Origin: Spirochaetia bacterium
GTDB taxonomy: Bacteria; Spirochaetota; Spirochaetia; Treponematales; Treponemataceae
Direction of reading: 5' to 3'
Assembly (NCBI GenBank): GCA_900770075.1
Contig: CAAGIZ010000171.1
Location: 1 to 8,169 of the forward strand
DNA length: 8,169 bases
Shown: piece by piece, positions 1-5,055 of the stretch
How positions within the stretch are numbered: the stretch's first letter is position 1
How the letters are laid out: every line of letters begins with the position of its first letter
Program-made: the position numbers and the translations under genes
The notes under the pieces: generated by a model
The model's database searches: none
What the model was told of the DNA's origin: nothing
The model's input: only the letters and a program-made list of their open reading frames with translations

Positions 1-2
1 GA

Positions 3-80
3 CTTACGGCAATTTGACGGGAAGTGCTGATTAATCGCTTCAAAGTGTTAATCAGCACTTCCCAAGCACATTGTCCGAAA
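3..80 (+). repeat. Possible intergenic repeat element, copy 1
   Basis: The 10-mers CTTACGGCAA (3-12) and TTGTCCGAAA (71-80) occur in the same order and relative orientation on the minus strand of 4880-4924. The spacer is 58 bases here and 25 there. The hairpin at 19-63 lies in this spacer and is absent from the other copy. Two collinear 10-mers in two short intergenic regions suggest remnants of one dispersed element, although short matches alone are weak evidence. Downstream (81-126) is a GC-rich stretch with an imperfect 18-base direct repeat, GGAAGAC at 89-95 and 107-113. I see no coding region in 1-175. Confidence 0.3.
19..63. repeat. Perfect 16-bp inverted repeat (hairpin)
   Basis: GGGAAGTGCTGATTAA (19-34) is exactly complementary to 48-63, with a 13-base loop that could pair further (CGCTT with AAGTG, including one G-U pair). 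No T-tract follows on either strand, so it is not a standard intrinsic terminator. It could be a 3'-end stabilising or Rho-associated hairpin for a gene to the left of the window, or a palindromic repeat element. Confidence 0.75.
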
Positions 81-175
81 TGAGCCGCGGAAGACGGCGA
101 AGGGTGGAAGACCGGCGAGACGGTGGATGCGCTCCAAATTATTCGCAAATTCTTTTGAAAATTTGATTTTTTGAA

Positions 176-204
176 TTGACATAAGAAGAATAATTTTTTA
201 CAAT
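176..204 (+). promoter_or_regulatory. rpmB promoter, sigma-70 type
   Basis: The -35 box TTGACA (176-181) is perfect. After a 17-base spacer comes the -10 box TACAAT (199-204), which matches 5 of 6. Transcription should start near 211, giving a leader of about 36 bases with the Shine-Dalgarno GAGGT (231-235) 11 bases before the rpmB ATG. The strength fits a ribosomal protein gene. Confidence 0.85.
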
Positions 205-246
205 ATTGAAACTCACGTTGAATTGTTTTTGAGGTAGGTATATATT

Positions 247-477
247 ATGTCAAGAGTTTGCGATGTTTGTTTAAAAGGTTCAATGACAGGTAACAAAATT
301 TCTAAAGCATACAACCACACACGCCGCACATGGAGACCAAATCTCCTTAAGGTAAAGACAGAAATTTGTGGTACAACCCGCACTTTGAACGTTTGTACCC
401 GCTGTCTTCGCAGTGGATTTGTAACAAAGAAAATCAATGTTGTTCCTGCAAATGCCGGTGCTCCAAAGGCTGAATAG
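247..477 (+). CDS. rpmB: 50S ribosomal protein L28 (zinc-ribbon form)
   Basis: This 76-residue protein is a structural component of the large ribosomal subunit. The N-terminus carries C5-x2-C8, and C50-x2-C53 lies in the VCTRCLR segment. Together these are the four-cysteine zinc-binding form of L28; an additional C41 is also present. The family signature around RRTWRPNL (about 26-33) and the conserved basic stretch are intact, and the length is normal. The Ala/Pro/Lys-rich tail (68-76) is a typical variable end. The ATG start fits L28 starts and has a GAGGT Shine-Dalgarno at 231-235. The gene stands alone, with its own strong promoter upstream and an intrinsic terminator 32 bases after the stop, so it is probably monocistronic. 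Identification is secure. Confidence 0.96.
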   Translation: MSRVCDVCLKGSMTGNKISKAYNHTRRTWRPNLLKVKTEICGTTRTLNVCTRCLRSGFVTKKINVVPANAGAPKAE

Positions 478-508
478 TCGCTGGATAAAACAACTGCATT
501 TTGTGAAC

Positions 509-541
509 GACCGGTTCTTTTTGGGAGCCGGTCTTTTTTTT
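509..541 (+). terminator. Intrinsic terminator of rpmB
   Basis: A 9-bp stem (GACCGGTTC at 509-517 with GAGCCGGTC at 525-533, one G-U pair) has a 7-base loop and is followed directly by eight Ts (534-541). Read on the minus strand there is no T-tract after the stem, so it should not end uvrB transcription. Confidence 0.92.
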
Positions 542-579
542 GCCGGTGGGGCACATCCTCCTGTGCGCGATTGGAAAAG

Positions 580-648
580 CTAAGATTTTCCGTATGTGCT
601 TTCAATTTCCTGAATCTGATCTCGTATTGCGGCGGCTTCTTCGTACTC
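580..648 (-). pseudogene. Orphan 3' fragment of uvrB
   Basis: On the minus strand this encodes EYEEAAAIRDQIQEIESTYG, then KS and a TAG stop. That matches the last 22 residues of the intact UvrB at 20 of 22 positions; the differences are Thr to Ala and Ser to Gly. DNA homology spans 556-648 against 698-790, a constant offset of 142 bases, at about 85% identity by hand count. It therefore includes about 24 bases beyond the stop. In the coding part, six codons and the stop differ synonymously and only two codons change the amino acid. The frame is closed by TAA immediately upstream of the Glu codon, no start or ribosome binding site exists, and the fragment has no independent function. It is a remnant of a uvrB tail. 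Confidence 0.85.
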
Positions 649-688
649 TTAAGTTTCGCCGCGTCCTTGCGGCTCAACTTTTGAGTAC
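643..688. repeat. Three-block imperfect hairpin between the two uvrB tails
   Basis: Paired blocks are GTACTC (643-648) with GAGTAC (683-688), AAGTT (651-655) with AACTT (676-680), and GCCGC (658-662) with GCGGC (669-673). They are separated by two symmetric 2-base mismatches and closed by a 6-base loop. The left arm begins inside the last six bases of the duplicated uvrB block. On the minus strand it lies just after the uvrB stop, without a T-tract, so it may stabilise or end the uvrB mRNA in a non-classical way, or be a palindromic element tied to the duplication. Confidence 0.7.
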
Positions 689-693
689 CAACT

Positions 694-710
694 GCGCACC
701 TCCTGTGCGC
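694..710. repeat. Short hairpin just after the uvrB stop
   Basis: GCGCAC (694-699) pairs with GTGCGC (705-710) around a 5-base loop, 11 bases past the uvrB stop codon. The duplicated copy has the related arms GCACA (551-555) and TGTGC (562-566), so the hairpin was part of the duplicated block. There is no T-tract on the uvrB side. Confidence 0.6.
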
Positions 711-721
711 GACTGGGAGAG

Positions 722-2722
722 TTAAGATTTGCTGTATGTGCTTTCAATCTCTTGGATTTGATCGCGTATTGTTGCGGCTTCTTCGTACTCAAGCCGGTCG
801 GCGCAGGCGGTCATTTCTTTTTTTAGGGCTTCGATCAGTTTTTTGCGCTGTTTGGCGTCGAAGAGGTTTGCGTTTTTTTTCAGGACTTCCAGCTGCATTT
901 TTTCGTTTTCTTCGGCATCTTTTTGCTGGCGCACCAGAATGTCCTGCACTGCCTTGCTGACTGTGTGGGGTGTTATTCCGTGTTCTTCGTTGTATGCCTG
1001 CTGGATTTTGCGGCGGCGTTTTGTTTCTTCTACCGTTTCTTTTATTGCCGGTGTTATGGCATCGGCGTACATTACGACCATTCCGTTTTCGTTGCGGGCG
1101 GCCCTTCCGACTATCTGGATTAAAGAAGTTGTAGAGCGAAGGAAACCTATCTTGTCGGCGTCCAGAATTGCTATAAAACTTACTTCTGGCAGGTCTATTC
1201 CTTCCCGGAGAAGGTTTATGCCTATAAGGACGTCTATTTCTCCCAGCCTGAGGCTTTTTAAAATCTCCACCCGTTCAAAGGTATCTATTTCTGAGTGTAT
1301 GTATTTTACTTTTAAATTGAGCCCTAGAAGATAATCCGTCAGGTCTTCTGCCATTTTTTTTGTGAGGGTGAGTATGAGGCTGCGCTCATGTTTTTCGATC
1401 CGATTTTTTACTTCTTTGTAGATGTCTTCCATCTGACCTTCGCTAGGGCGCACTTCGATAACAGGGTCTAACAGTCCGGTCGGGCGGATAAGCTGTTCTA
1501 CCACCTGGGTGGACTGTTTTACCTCTTCTTTTCGCGGGGTTGCCGTTACGTAAATTACCTGGTTGAGTTTTTTTTCAAACTCTTCAAATTTGAGGGGGCG
1601 GTTGTCTAGAGCGGAAGGCAGGCGAAATCCGAAGTCAATCAAATTCTGCTTTCGGCTCCTGTCTCCCTCGTACATGGCGCCGATTTGAGGCACCGTAACG
1701 TGGGCTTCGTCAATCAGGCACAGAAAGTCGTCTGGAAAGTAGTGCAGAAGGGTTGCCGGAGGGTCTCCCCGTTTTCTTCCTGAGATGGGCCCTGAGTAGT
1801 TTTCTATTCCTGAGCAGTAGCCCATTTCTTTCATCATTTCTACATCGTAGGTGGTGCGGGTTTTAATCCGTTCTGCTTCCAGAGGTTTTCCTGCATTTTC
1901 GAACCTTTTTACCTGTTCTGCCATTTCCTGCAGGATTGAATCTGTTGCCTTAATGAGGGCATCCTGAGGAACGACAAAGTGCTTTGAGGGGTAAAACTGC
2001 ATTTCGTCCAGTTCTTCTTCTGTTTCCCTTGTAAGGACATTGAACCTCTTTATTGAAGCAATTTCATCAAAGTCCAGCTGGATTCTGTAGGCGGTTTCTG
2101 TTTCCATGTATGGCGGAAAAACTTCGATTACGTCGCCCCTTACCCGGAAGTTCCCCCGCTCTAAGACCATGTCGTTGCGCTGGTACTGGATGGAAGTCAT
2201 CTGTCTTTCAAATTTCCGAGTGTCAAAAATTTCGCCCTTTTCGATGTGAACCCGCATCTCTTTGTACAGATCCGGCATTCCAAGACCGTAGATGCAGCTG
2301 ACTGTGGCAACGACTATTACGTCCCGCCTTTCCATGAGGGAGTAGGTGGCTTTAAGCCTGAGCTGGTCGATTTCCCTGTTTACGTCGGCATCTTTTTCTA
2401 TGTATAGGTCTTTTGACGGAACGTAGGCTTCCGGCTGGTAGTAGTCGTAGTAGGAAACAAAGTATTCGACGGCATTGTCCGGGAAAAAGGACTTGAATTC
2501 CCTGTAAAGCTGGGCAGAGAGGGTTTTGTTGTGGGAGATTATGAGGGTCGGTCTCTGCACTTTTTCGATTATCTTTGCCATGGTAAAGGTTTTGCCGGAA
2601 CCTGTGACTCCCTTGAGTGTCTGGTAGCGGTCTCCCCGCAAAAAACCTTCGCTTAATTTCTGAATGGCCTGCCCCTGGTCGCCGCTTGGTTCGTAGGGTG
2701 AAACAACCTTGAATTTTCTCAT
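722..2722 (-). CDS. uvrB: UvrABC excinuclease subunit B
   Basis: UvrB is the helicase-like damage-verification subunit of cytoplasmic nucleotide excision repair. UvrA loads it onto DNA, and it then recruits UvrC for dual incision. The 666-residue length is normal and all hallmarks are present: N-terminal SPYEPSGDQ, Walker A GVTGSGKT (38-45), the Tyr-rich beta-hairpin YYDYYQPEAYVP (91-102) that grips one strand, the Walker B box DEAH (338-341), helicase motif VI QIVGRAARN (536-544), and the C-terminal UVR domain (about 627-662) that binds UvrA and UvrC. The ATG start fits the family N-terminus exactly; no other start is plausible. No Shine-Dalgarno lies at normal distance, and a TATAAT sits 6 bases upstream, so the mRNA may be leaderless. 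No LexA-type box was seen. An old copy of the 3' end lies 142 bases downstream. Confidence 0.98.
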   Translation of the reverse strand: MRKFKVVSPYEPSGDQGQAIQKLSEGFLRGDRYQTLKGVTGSGKTFTMAKIIEKVQRPTLIISHNKTLSAQLYREFKSFFPDNAVEYFVSYYDYYQPEAYVPSKDLYIEKDADVNREIDQLRLKATYSLMERRDVIVVATVSCIYGLGMPDLYKEMRVHIEKGEIFDTRKFERQMTSIQYQRNDMVLERGNFRVRGDVIEVFPPYMETETAYRIQLDFDEIASIKRFNVLTRETEEELDEMQFYPSKHFVVPQDALIKATDSILQEMAEQVKRFENAGKPLEAERIKTRTTYDVEMMKEMGYCSGIENYSGPISGRKRGDPPATLLHYFPDDFLCLIDEAHVTVPQIGAMYEGDRSRKQNLIDFGFRLPSALDNRPLKFEEFEKKLNQVIYVTATPRKEEVKQSTQVVEQLIRPTGLLDPVIEVRPSEGQMEDIYKEVKNRIEKHERSLILTLTKKMAEDLTDYLLGLNLKVKYIHSEIDTFERVEILKSLRLGEIDVLIGINLLREGIDLPEVSFIAILDADKIGFLRSTTSLIQIVGRAARNENGMVVMYADAITPAIKETVEETKRRRKIQQAYNEEHGITPHTVSKAVQDILVRQQKDAEENEKMQLEVLKKNANLFDAKQRKKLIEALKKEMTACADRLEYEEAATIRDQIQEIESTYSKS

Positions 2723-2728
2723 TCTTCA

Positions 2729-2734
2729 ATTATA
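2729..2734 (-). promoter_or_regulatory. Candidate -10 box of uvrB
   Basis: The minus strand reads TATAAT, a perfect -10 hexamer, ending 6 bases before the uvrB ATG. The expected start point falls on the A of the ATG (2722). The -35 region is poor (TTCCTT at 18 bases, two of six matches) and there is no TG extension, so the call rests on the hexamer and its position. Confidence 0.45.
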
Positions 2735-2771
2735 TAGGTATAAAGCGTATCTAAGGAAGTGTATTTTCCAG

Positions 2772-2809
2772 GGGAAACGCATCTTTTGAACAATGCCTTG
2801 ATGTTTCCC
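2772..2809. promoter_or_regulatory. Near-palindrome upstream of the membrane-protein promoter
   Basis: GGGAAACGCATC (2772-2783) and GATGTTTCCC (2800-2809) are inverted repeats apart from two inserted bases (GC), with 16 bases between. The right arm abuts the -35 box at 2810. This is a good place for an activator or repressor site, for the + strand gene or for uvrB on the other side, but I recognise no regulator for it. Confidence 0.35.
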
Positions 2810-2838
2810 TTGAAAAAAACAATCGGTTTAGATAGAAT
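2810..2838 (+). promoter_or_regulatory. Promoter of the four-TM protein gene
   Basis: The -35 box TTGAAA (2810-2815), 17-base spacer and -10 box TAGAAT (2833-2838) each match 5 of 6. Transcription should start near 2845. The Shine-Dalgarno GGAGG (2866-2870) lies 6 bases before the ATG at 2877. Confidence 0.75.
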
Positions 2839-2876
2839 ATATTATTGTCTTTTAATATATCTGTTGGAGGATATTT

Positions 2877-3476
2877 ATGAAGTTTTTTAATAAATACAAT
2901 ATCGCTTCTCTTGTATTGTTGCTGCTGTTTGTTGTTGCTCAGTTTGTTCCGCTTACACACACAACAAAGCTTGTTTCTGAAGTTGAAGATGCCGGAAAGA
3001 CCTGGGCTGAACTTCCTGTAGGAATTGCAGGAAAAGACAGGGGAACCTGGCCTTCAGAAATCAAGTACGGCGAGTTTAAGGATTGGGAACCAGAGGTACA
3101 GAAAAAATATCCTCTGTACGGAGAAAAGAATGTTTCCATCTTTACCTATGTCTGGAATCCGGCTGGTGCACTTTACGGCAAAAAGGTAAATGCCTTTATT
3201 TTTGCACAGGTTGCTTTTCTTGCCTTTGCCCTTGTTGTCTTCCTTATCAAAAACTATATGGCTAAGGCTGTGTTTGTGTTCATATTTGCACTTTCAAACT
3301 TCCTTTCTGCTGTGCTGATGTTCCTGCTCAAGGCTTCCGGTGACCTTACTCCTTATCTTGGAGTGCCTATCTTTAGTCTGGTTATCGGTCTTGCTGCCGT
3401 TGCACTGGGTATTTACTTTATTCCTGAATATTTTAGGGAAAAGGCCCGCAACGAGGAAATCAGAAAATCAATCTAA
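2877..3476 (+). CDS. Four-TM membrane protein, function unknown
   Basis: I do not recognise the family of this 199-residue protein. It shows one N-terminal hydrophobic helix (about 8-26), a hydrophilic stretch of about 77 residues (27-103), then three closely spaced helices (about 104-125, 130-152, 160-182) and a charged tail. Positive residues at the N-terminus and at 184-197 favour both ends in the cytoplasm, which puts the 27-103 domain outside the membrane. That loop is rich in Lys, Glu, Trp and Pro (for example KDRGTWPSEIKYGEF, 53-67) and has no cysteines. The start is well supported by GGAGG 6 bases upstream. It is divergent from uvrB, with its own promoter and terminator, so it is likely a single-gene unit. 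The short wide-spaced topology could suit an accessory or sensory membrane protein, but that is only a guess. Confidence 0.85.
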   Translation: MKFFNKYNIASLVLLLLFVVAQFVPLTHTTKLVSEVEDAGKTWAELPVGIAGKDRGTWPSEIKYGEFKDWEPEVQKKYPLYGEKNVSIFTYVWNPAGALYGKKVNAFIFAQVAFLAFALVVFLIKNYMAKAVFVFIFALSNFLSAVLMFLLKASGDLTPYLGVPIFSLVIGLAAVALGIYFIPEYFREKARNEEIRKSI

Positions 3477-3499
3477 GGAATTTCTGAATACTTTAGTTT
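3474..3499 (+). repeat. Short dispersed repeat, copy 1
   Basis: It runs from the stop codon of the four-TM gene: TAAGGA, two bases, then TTCTGAATACTTTAGTTT (3482-3499). The 18-base core recurs at 4012-4029 with a single change, and TAAGGA precedes it there too. The two copies bracket the terminator, the promoter and the whole 120-aa protein gene. Confidence 0.6.
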
Positions 3500-3506
3500 A
3501 GTGTAC

Positions 3507-3540
3507 AAAGACCCTGACGATTTGTCCGGGTCTTTTTTTT
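3507..3540 (+). terminator. Intrinsic terminator of the four-TM protein gene
   Basis: AGACCC (3509-3514) pairs with GGGTCT (3528-3533), and A-T pairs (3507-3508 with 3534-3535) can extend the base. An inner GAC/GTC pairing (3516-3518, 3524-3526) sits across a T-C mismatch. A run of eight Ts (3533-3540) follows. Confidence 0.88.
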
Positions 3541-3577
3541 GCTTTTTGAAGACTTGGACACATTTGCACAGGTTTTA

Positions 3578-3586
3578 TGGTAGAAT
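3578..3586 (+). promoter_or_regulatory. Extended -10 promoter of the 120-aa protein gene
   Basis: TGG followed by TAGAAT (3581-3586) is an extended -10 element. TTGGAC at 3554-3559 is too far (21 bases) to be a normal -35, so the TG motif probably compensates. The expected start is near 3593, one base before the ATG at 3594, giving an essentially leaderless message. Confidence 0.55.
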
Positions 3587-3593
3587 TAAAGGC

Positions 3594-3956
3594 ATGAAAA
3601 ATCTTTTTCTTGTGATTTTTGAAGTCTTTTTCTTTTTTGCCCTTGCCGCCGGCTTTTCTGTACCGGAAAAAAAATACAAGACTGTTACTGTTGAACTGCC
3701 CAGAGGAACGGGGGTTTTGTATTCTACCTTTTACTGTTTTAACGATTTGGAAACAGGCAGGGCTCTTGCCGAGGAACTTTACGGCGTTAAAAATCTTGAT
3801 GAAATTTTAAAAGCAGGCGGTTTTAAAAAGCTGATGGCAATACCTGTGGGCTCAGAAATTGCAGCCTTTAATTTTGCAATCATGACCCACAACAGGGAAT
3901 TCTGGTTTTTTGAAAACCGGGACGACGGCTGGCTGTGGGGAACCGGCTGGTATTGA
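3594..3956 (+). CDS. Small exported protein, function unknown
   Basis: This is a 120-residue protein of a family I do not recognise. Residues 1-20 form a short basic N-terminus and a strongly hydrophobic Phe-rich core ending in ALAAG, like a signal peptide cleaved near residue 20; there is no lipobox cysteine. The mature part begins with VPEKKYKTVTVELPRG and ends in an aromatic-rich tail (F103 to Y120 holds four Trp, three Phe and one Tyr). I chose the ATG at 3594 over an in-frame ATG at 3501 because the longer form would begin inside the terminator stem, and only the shorter form starts with a signal sequence. AAAGG lies too close to act as a normal Shine-Dalgarno. The aromatic tail could bind a surface or ligand, but this is speculation. 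Confidence 0.7.
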   Translation: MKNLFLVIFEVFFFFALAAGFSVPEKKYKTVTVELPRGTGVLYSTFYCFNDLETGRALAEELYGVKNLDEILKAGGFKKLMAIPVGSEIAAFNFAIMTHNREFWFFENRDDGWLWGTGWY

Positions 3957-3970
3957 CGGCATAAATCCGG

Positions 3971-3999
3971 CTGGCAAAAGAGGGTTTGTGTGGTAGTAT
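3971..3999 (+). promoter_or_regulatory. Thioesterase gene promoter
   Basis: The -35 box CTGGCA (3971-3976, four of six) is followed by 17 bases and the extended -10 TGG-TAGTAT (3991-3999). The start should be near 4006, giving an 87-base leader that contains copy 2 of the short dispersed repeat. The -10 closely resembles that of the preceding gene (TGG-TAGAAT). Confidence 0.6.
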
Positions 4000-4000
4000 T

Positions 4001-4029
4001 TAAGGAGAAAATTCTGAAAACTTTAGTTT
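4001..4029 (+). repeat. Short dispersed repeat, copy 2
   Basis: TAAGGA, five bases, then TTCTGAAAACTTTAGTTT (4012-4029), one base different from the copy at 3482-3499. It lies in the leader of the thioesterase message. Just after it, TTTAGT (4022-4027) and ACTAAA (4039-4044) form a weak inverted repeat. Confidence 0.6.
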
Positions 4030-4092
4030 TTGGGGTGCACTAAATCAAAAAAATGTGTCGCGGAGAAAAGGCGGCCGGTGGTGAGGTTAAAA

Positions 4093-4878
4093 ATGTCAGA
4101 TGTTATTCCAAAGGAGTGTTCCAGCAGGCAGTATCACGACAGTGATTTGACTTTTAACTGGGAAACTATGGTGTTTTTTAGTCAGTGTGATGCGGTAAAC
4201 AAAAATTTAAACCTTAACGAGCTTTTAAAACTTACTTCGGATGTTGCGGTGGAGGATTTTAACCGGCGGGGAATGAGCCGGGAAGTGCTCAACGAAAACG
4301 GAATTGCCATCCTTGTTTCCAGGGATTCTTTTCGGTTCCATAAGTTTCCGAAGGAAAACCAGAAAATCGTGGTGCGCACCTGGGAAGAAAAAAGCGAACC
4401 TTTGCAGTTTGTGCGGGCGGTGGAAATTGAAAGCCTTGACGGGGAAAAACTGGTAAGTGGAATTACTGCCTGGCTTTTAATCGATCTGAAGCAGCGCAGG
4501 ATTATGCCTGTAAAGAAGTTTGATTCTATGGGGCTGAGAACTCCTACGGAAAAAAAGACCGAACACGACTGCCTGCCTTTTGGGAAAATTCAGATTCCTG
4601 AGGATATGGCTCTTTGGGACGAAAGGGTGATTAAGTTTACTGACCTTGATGCAAACGGACATACCAACAATTCCCGGTATGCGGCTTTTGCGGTGGATGC
4701 CCTGCCTGAACAGTTCCAGTCGAAGGTTTTTAAGGATTTCAGGATAAATTTTGCAAAAGAAGCCATGCTTGGTCAGAAAGTGCAGGTTTTCGGTAAAATC
4801 GAAGAAAACGAAAATAAACTGTTCATTTTGGGGAAGGCTGAGGGAGAAACTTCCTTTGAAGTTGAACTTTGCTGGTGA
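4093..4878 (+). CDS. Acyl-ACP thioesterase, two-hotdog type
   Basis: It should hydrolyse acyl-acyl carrier protein in the cytoplasm, releasing free fatty acid and ending chain elongation (the plant FatA/FatB and bacterial acyl-ACP thioesterase family). The 261 residues fit two hotdog domains: the N-terminal about 20-140, including the helix LNLNELLKLTSDVAVEDF (39-56), and the C-terminal about 175-258. The C-terminal hotdog has the family active-site pattern D186-x-N188-x-H190-x-N192-N193-x2-Y196. In KEA (222-224), E223 aligns with the catalytic Glu of plant FatB, while the neighbouring Cys of the plant enzymes is Ala. I chose ATG 4093 because GAGG (4083-4086) lies 6 bases upstream; an in-frame TTG at 4030 has no ribosome binding site. 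It has its own promoter. Chain-length preference cannot be read from the sequence. Confidence 0.9.
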   Translation: MSDVIPKECSSRQYHDSDLTFNWETMVFFSQCDAVNKNLNLNELLKLTSDVAVEDFNRRGMSREVLNENGIAILVSRDSFRFHKFPKENQKIVVRTWEEKSEPLQFVRAVEIESLDGEKLVSGITAWLLIDLKQRRIMPVKKFDSMGLRTPTEKKTEHDCLPFGKIQIPEDMALWDERVIKFTDLDANGHTNNSRYAAFAVDALPEQFQSKVFKDFRINFAKEAMLGQKVQVFGKIEENENKLFILGKAEGETSFEVELCW

Positions 4879-5055
4879 TTTTCGGACAAGGGGCTGGAGC
4901 AGCGGCGCAAGCCGTTGCCGTAAGGCAATGGAGGCGTAGGCCGGAACTGCGGAAGACCCGGTTTTTGCGCAGCAAAAATGGCCCCGTAATAAAATAGCAC
5001 GACTTAAAACATCGGGGCACCGCGAAAAATTGCAACTTTTAGAGGTAACCAAGAA
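4879..5055. other. Structured convergent intergenic region
   Basis: This lies between the 3' ends of the thioesterase and the arsR-like gene. It holds CCGTTGCC (4912-4919) pairing with GGCAATGG (4924-4931) across a GTAA loop of the GNRA class. It also holds TTTTTGC (4962-4968) pairing with GCAAAAA (4972-4978), and GCCCCG (4981-4986) pairing with CGGGGC (5013-5018). On the minus strand the last stem is followed by CA and five Ts, a weak terminator candidate for the arsR-like gene. On the plus strand CCGG (4941-4944 with 4958-4961) before five Ts (4962-4966) is a weak candidate for the thioesterase. Positions 4880-4924 are the possible second copy, in inverse orientation, of the element at 3-80. 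No coding region is evident. Confidence 0.55.

Noticed and set aside
61..175. tRNA or other structured RNA gene
   Set aside because: No cloverleaf, anticodon arm or CCA end can be drawn; only GC-rich imperfect direct repeats are seen.
213..677. 154-codon minus-strand frame
   Set aside because: It runs antisense through rpmB and its terminator and includes the hairpin region; it shows no family features.
556..790. Simple recent tandem duplication of the uvrB end
   Set aside because: About 15% divergence concentrated at synonymous codon positions does not fit a recent local copy decaying without selection.
3501..3593. Longer start for the 120-aa exported protein
   Set aside because: It would begin inside the terminator stem at 3507-3540 and would bury the signal peptide behind 31 unrelated residues.
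4014..4043. Nine-codon CTG-initiated leader peptide after AAGGAG (4002-4007)
   Set aside because: AAGGAG sits at the predicted transcription start, so it would be mostly absent from the mRNA. CTG initiation is rare and there is no attenuator structure.
4030..4092. N-terminal extension of the thioesterase from a TTG at 4030
   Set aside because: There is no ribosome binding site at the right distance, while ATG 4093 has GAGG 6 bases upstream. The added 21 residues are basic and unlike the family.
4053..4145. 30-codon upstream frame from ATG 4053 overlapping the thioesterase start
   Set aside because: No Shine-Dalgarno lies at normal spacing and the peptide has no notable feature; it is likely chance.
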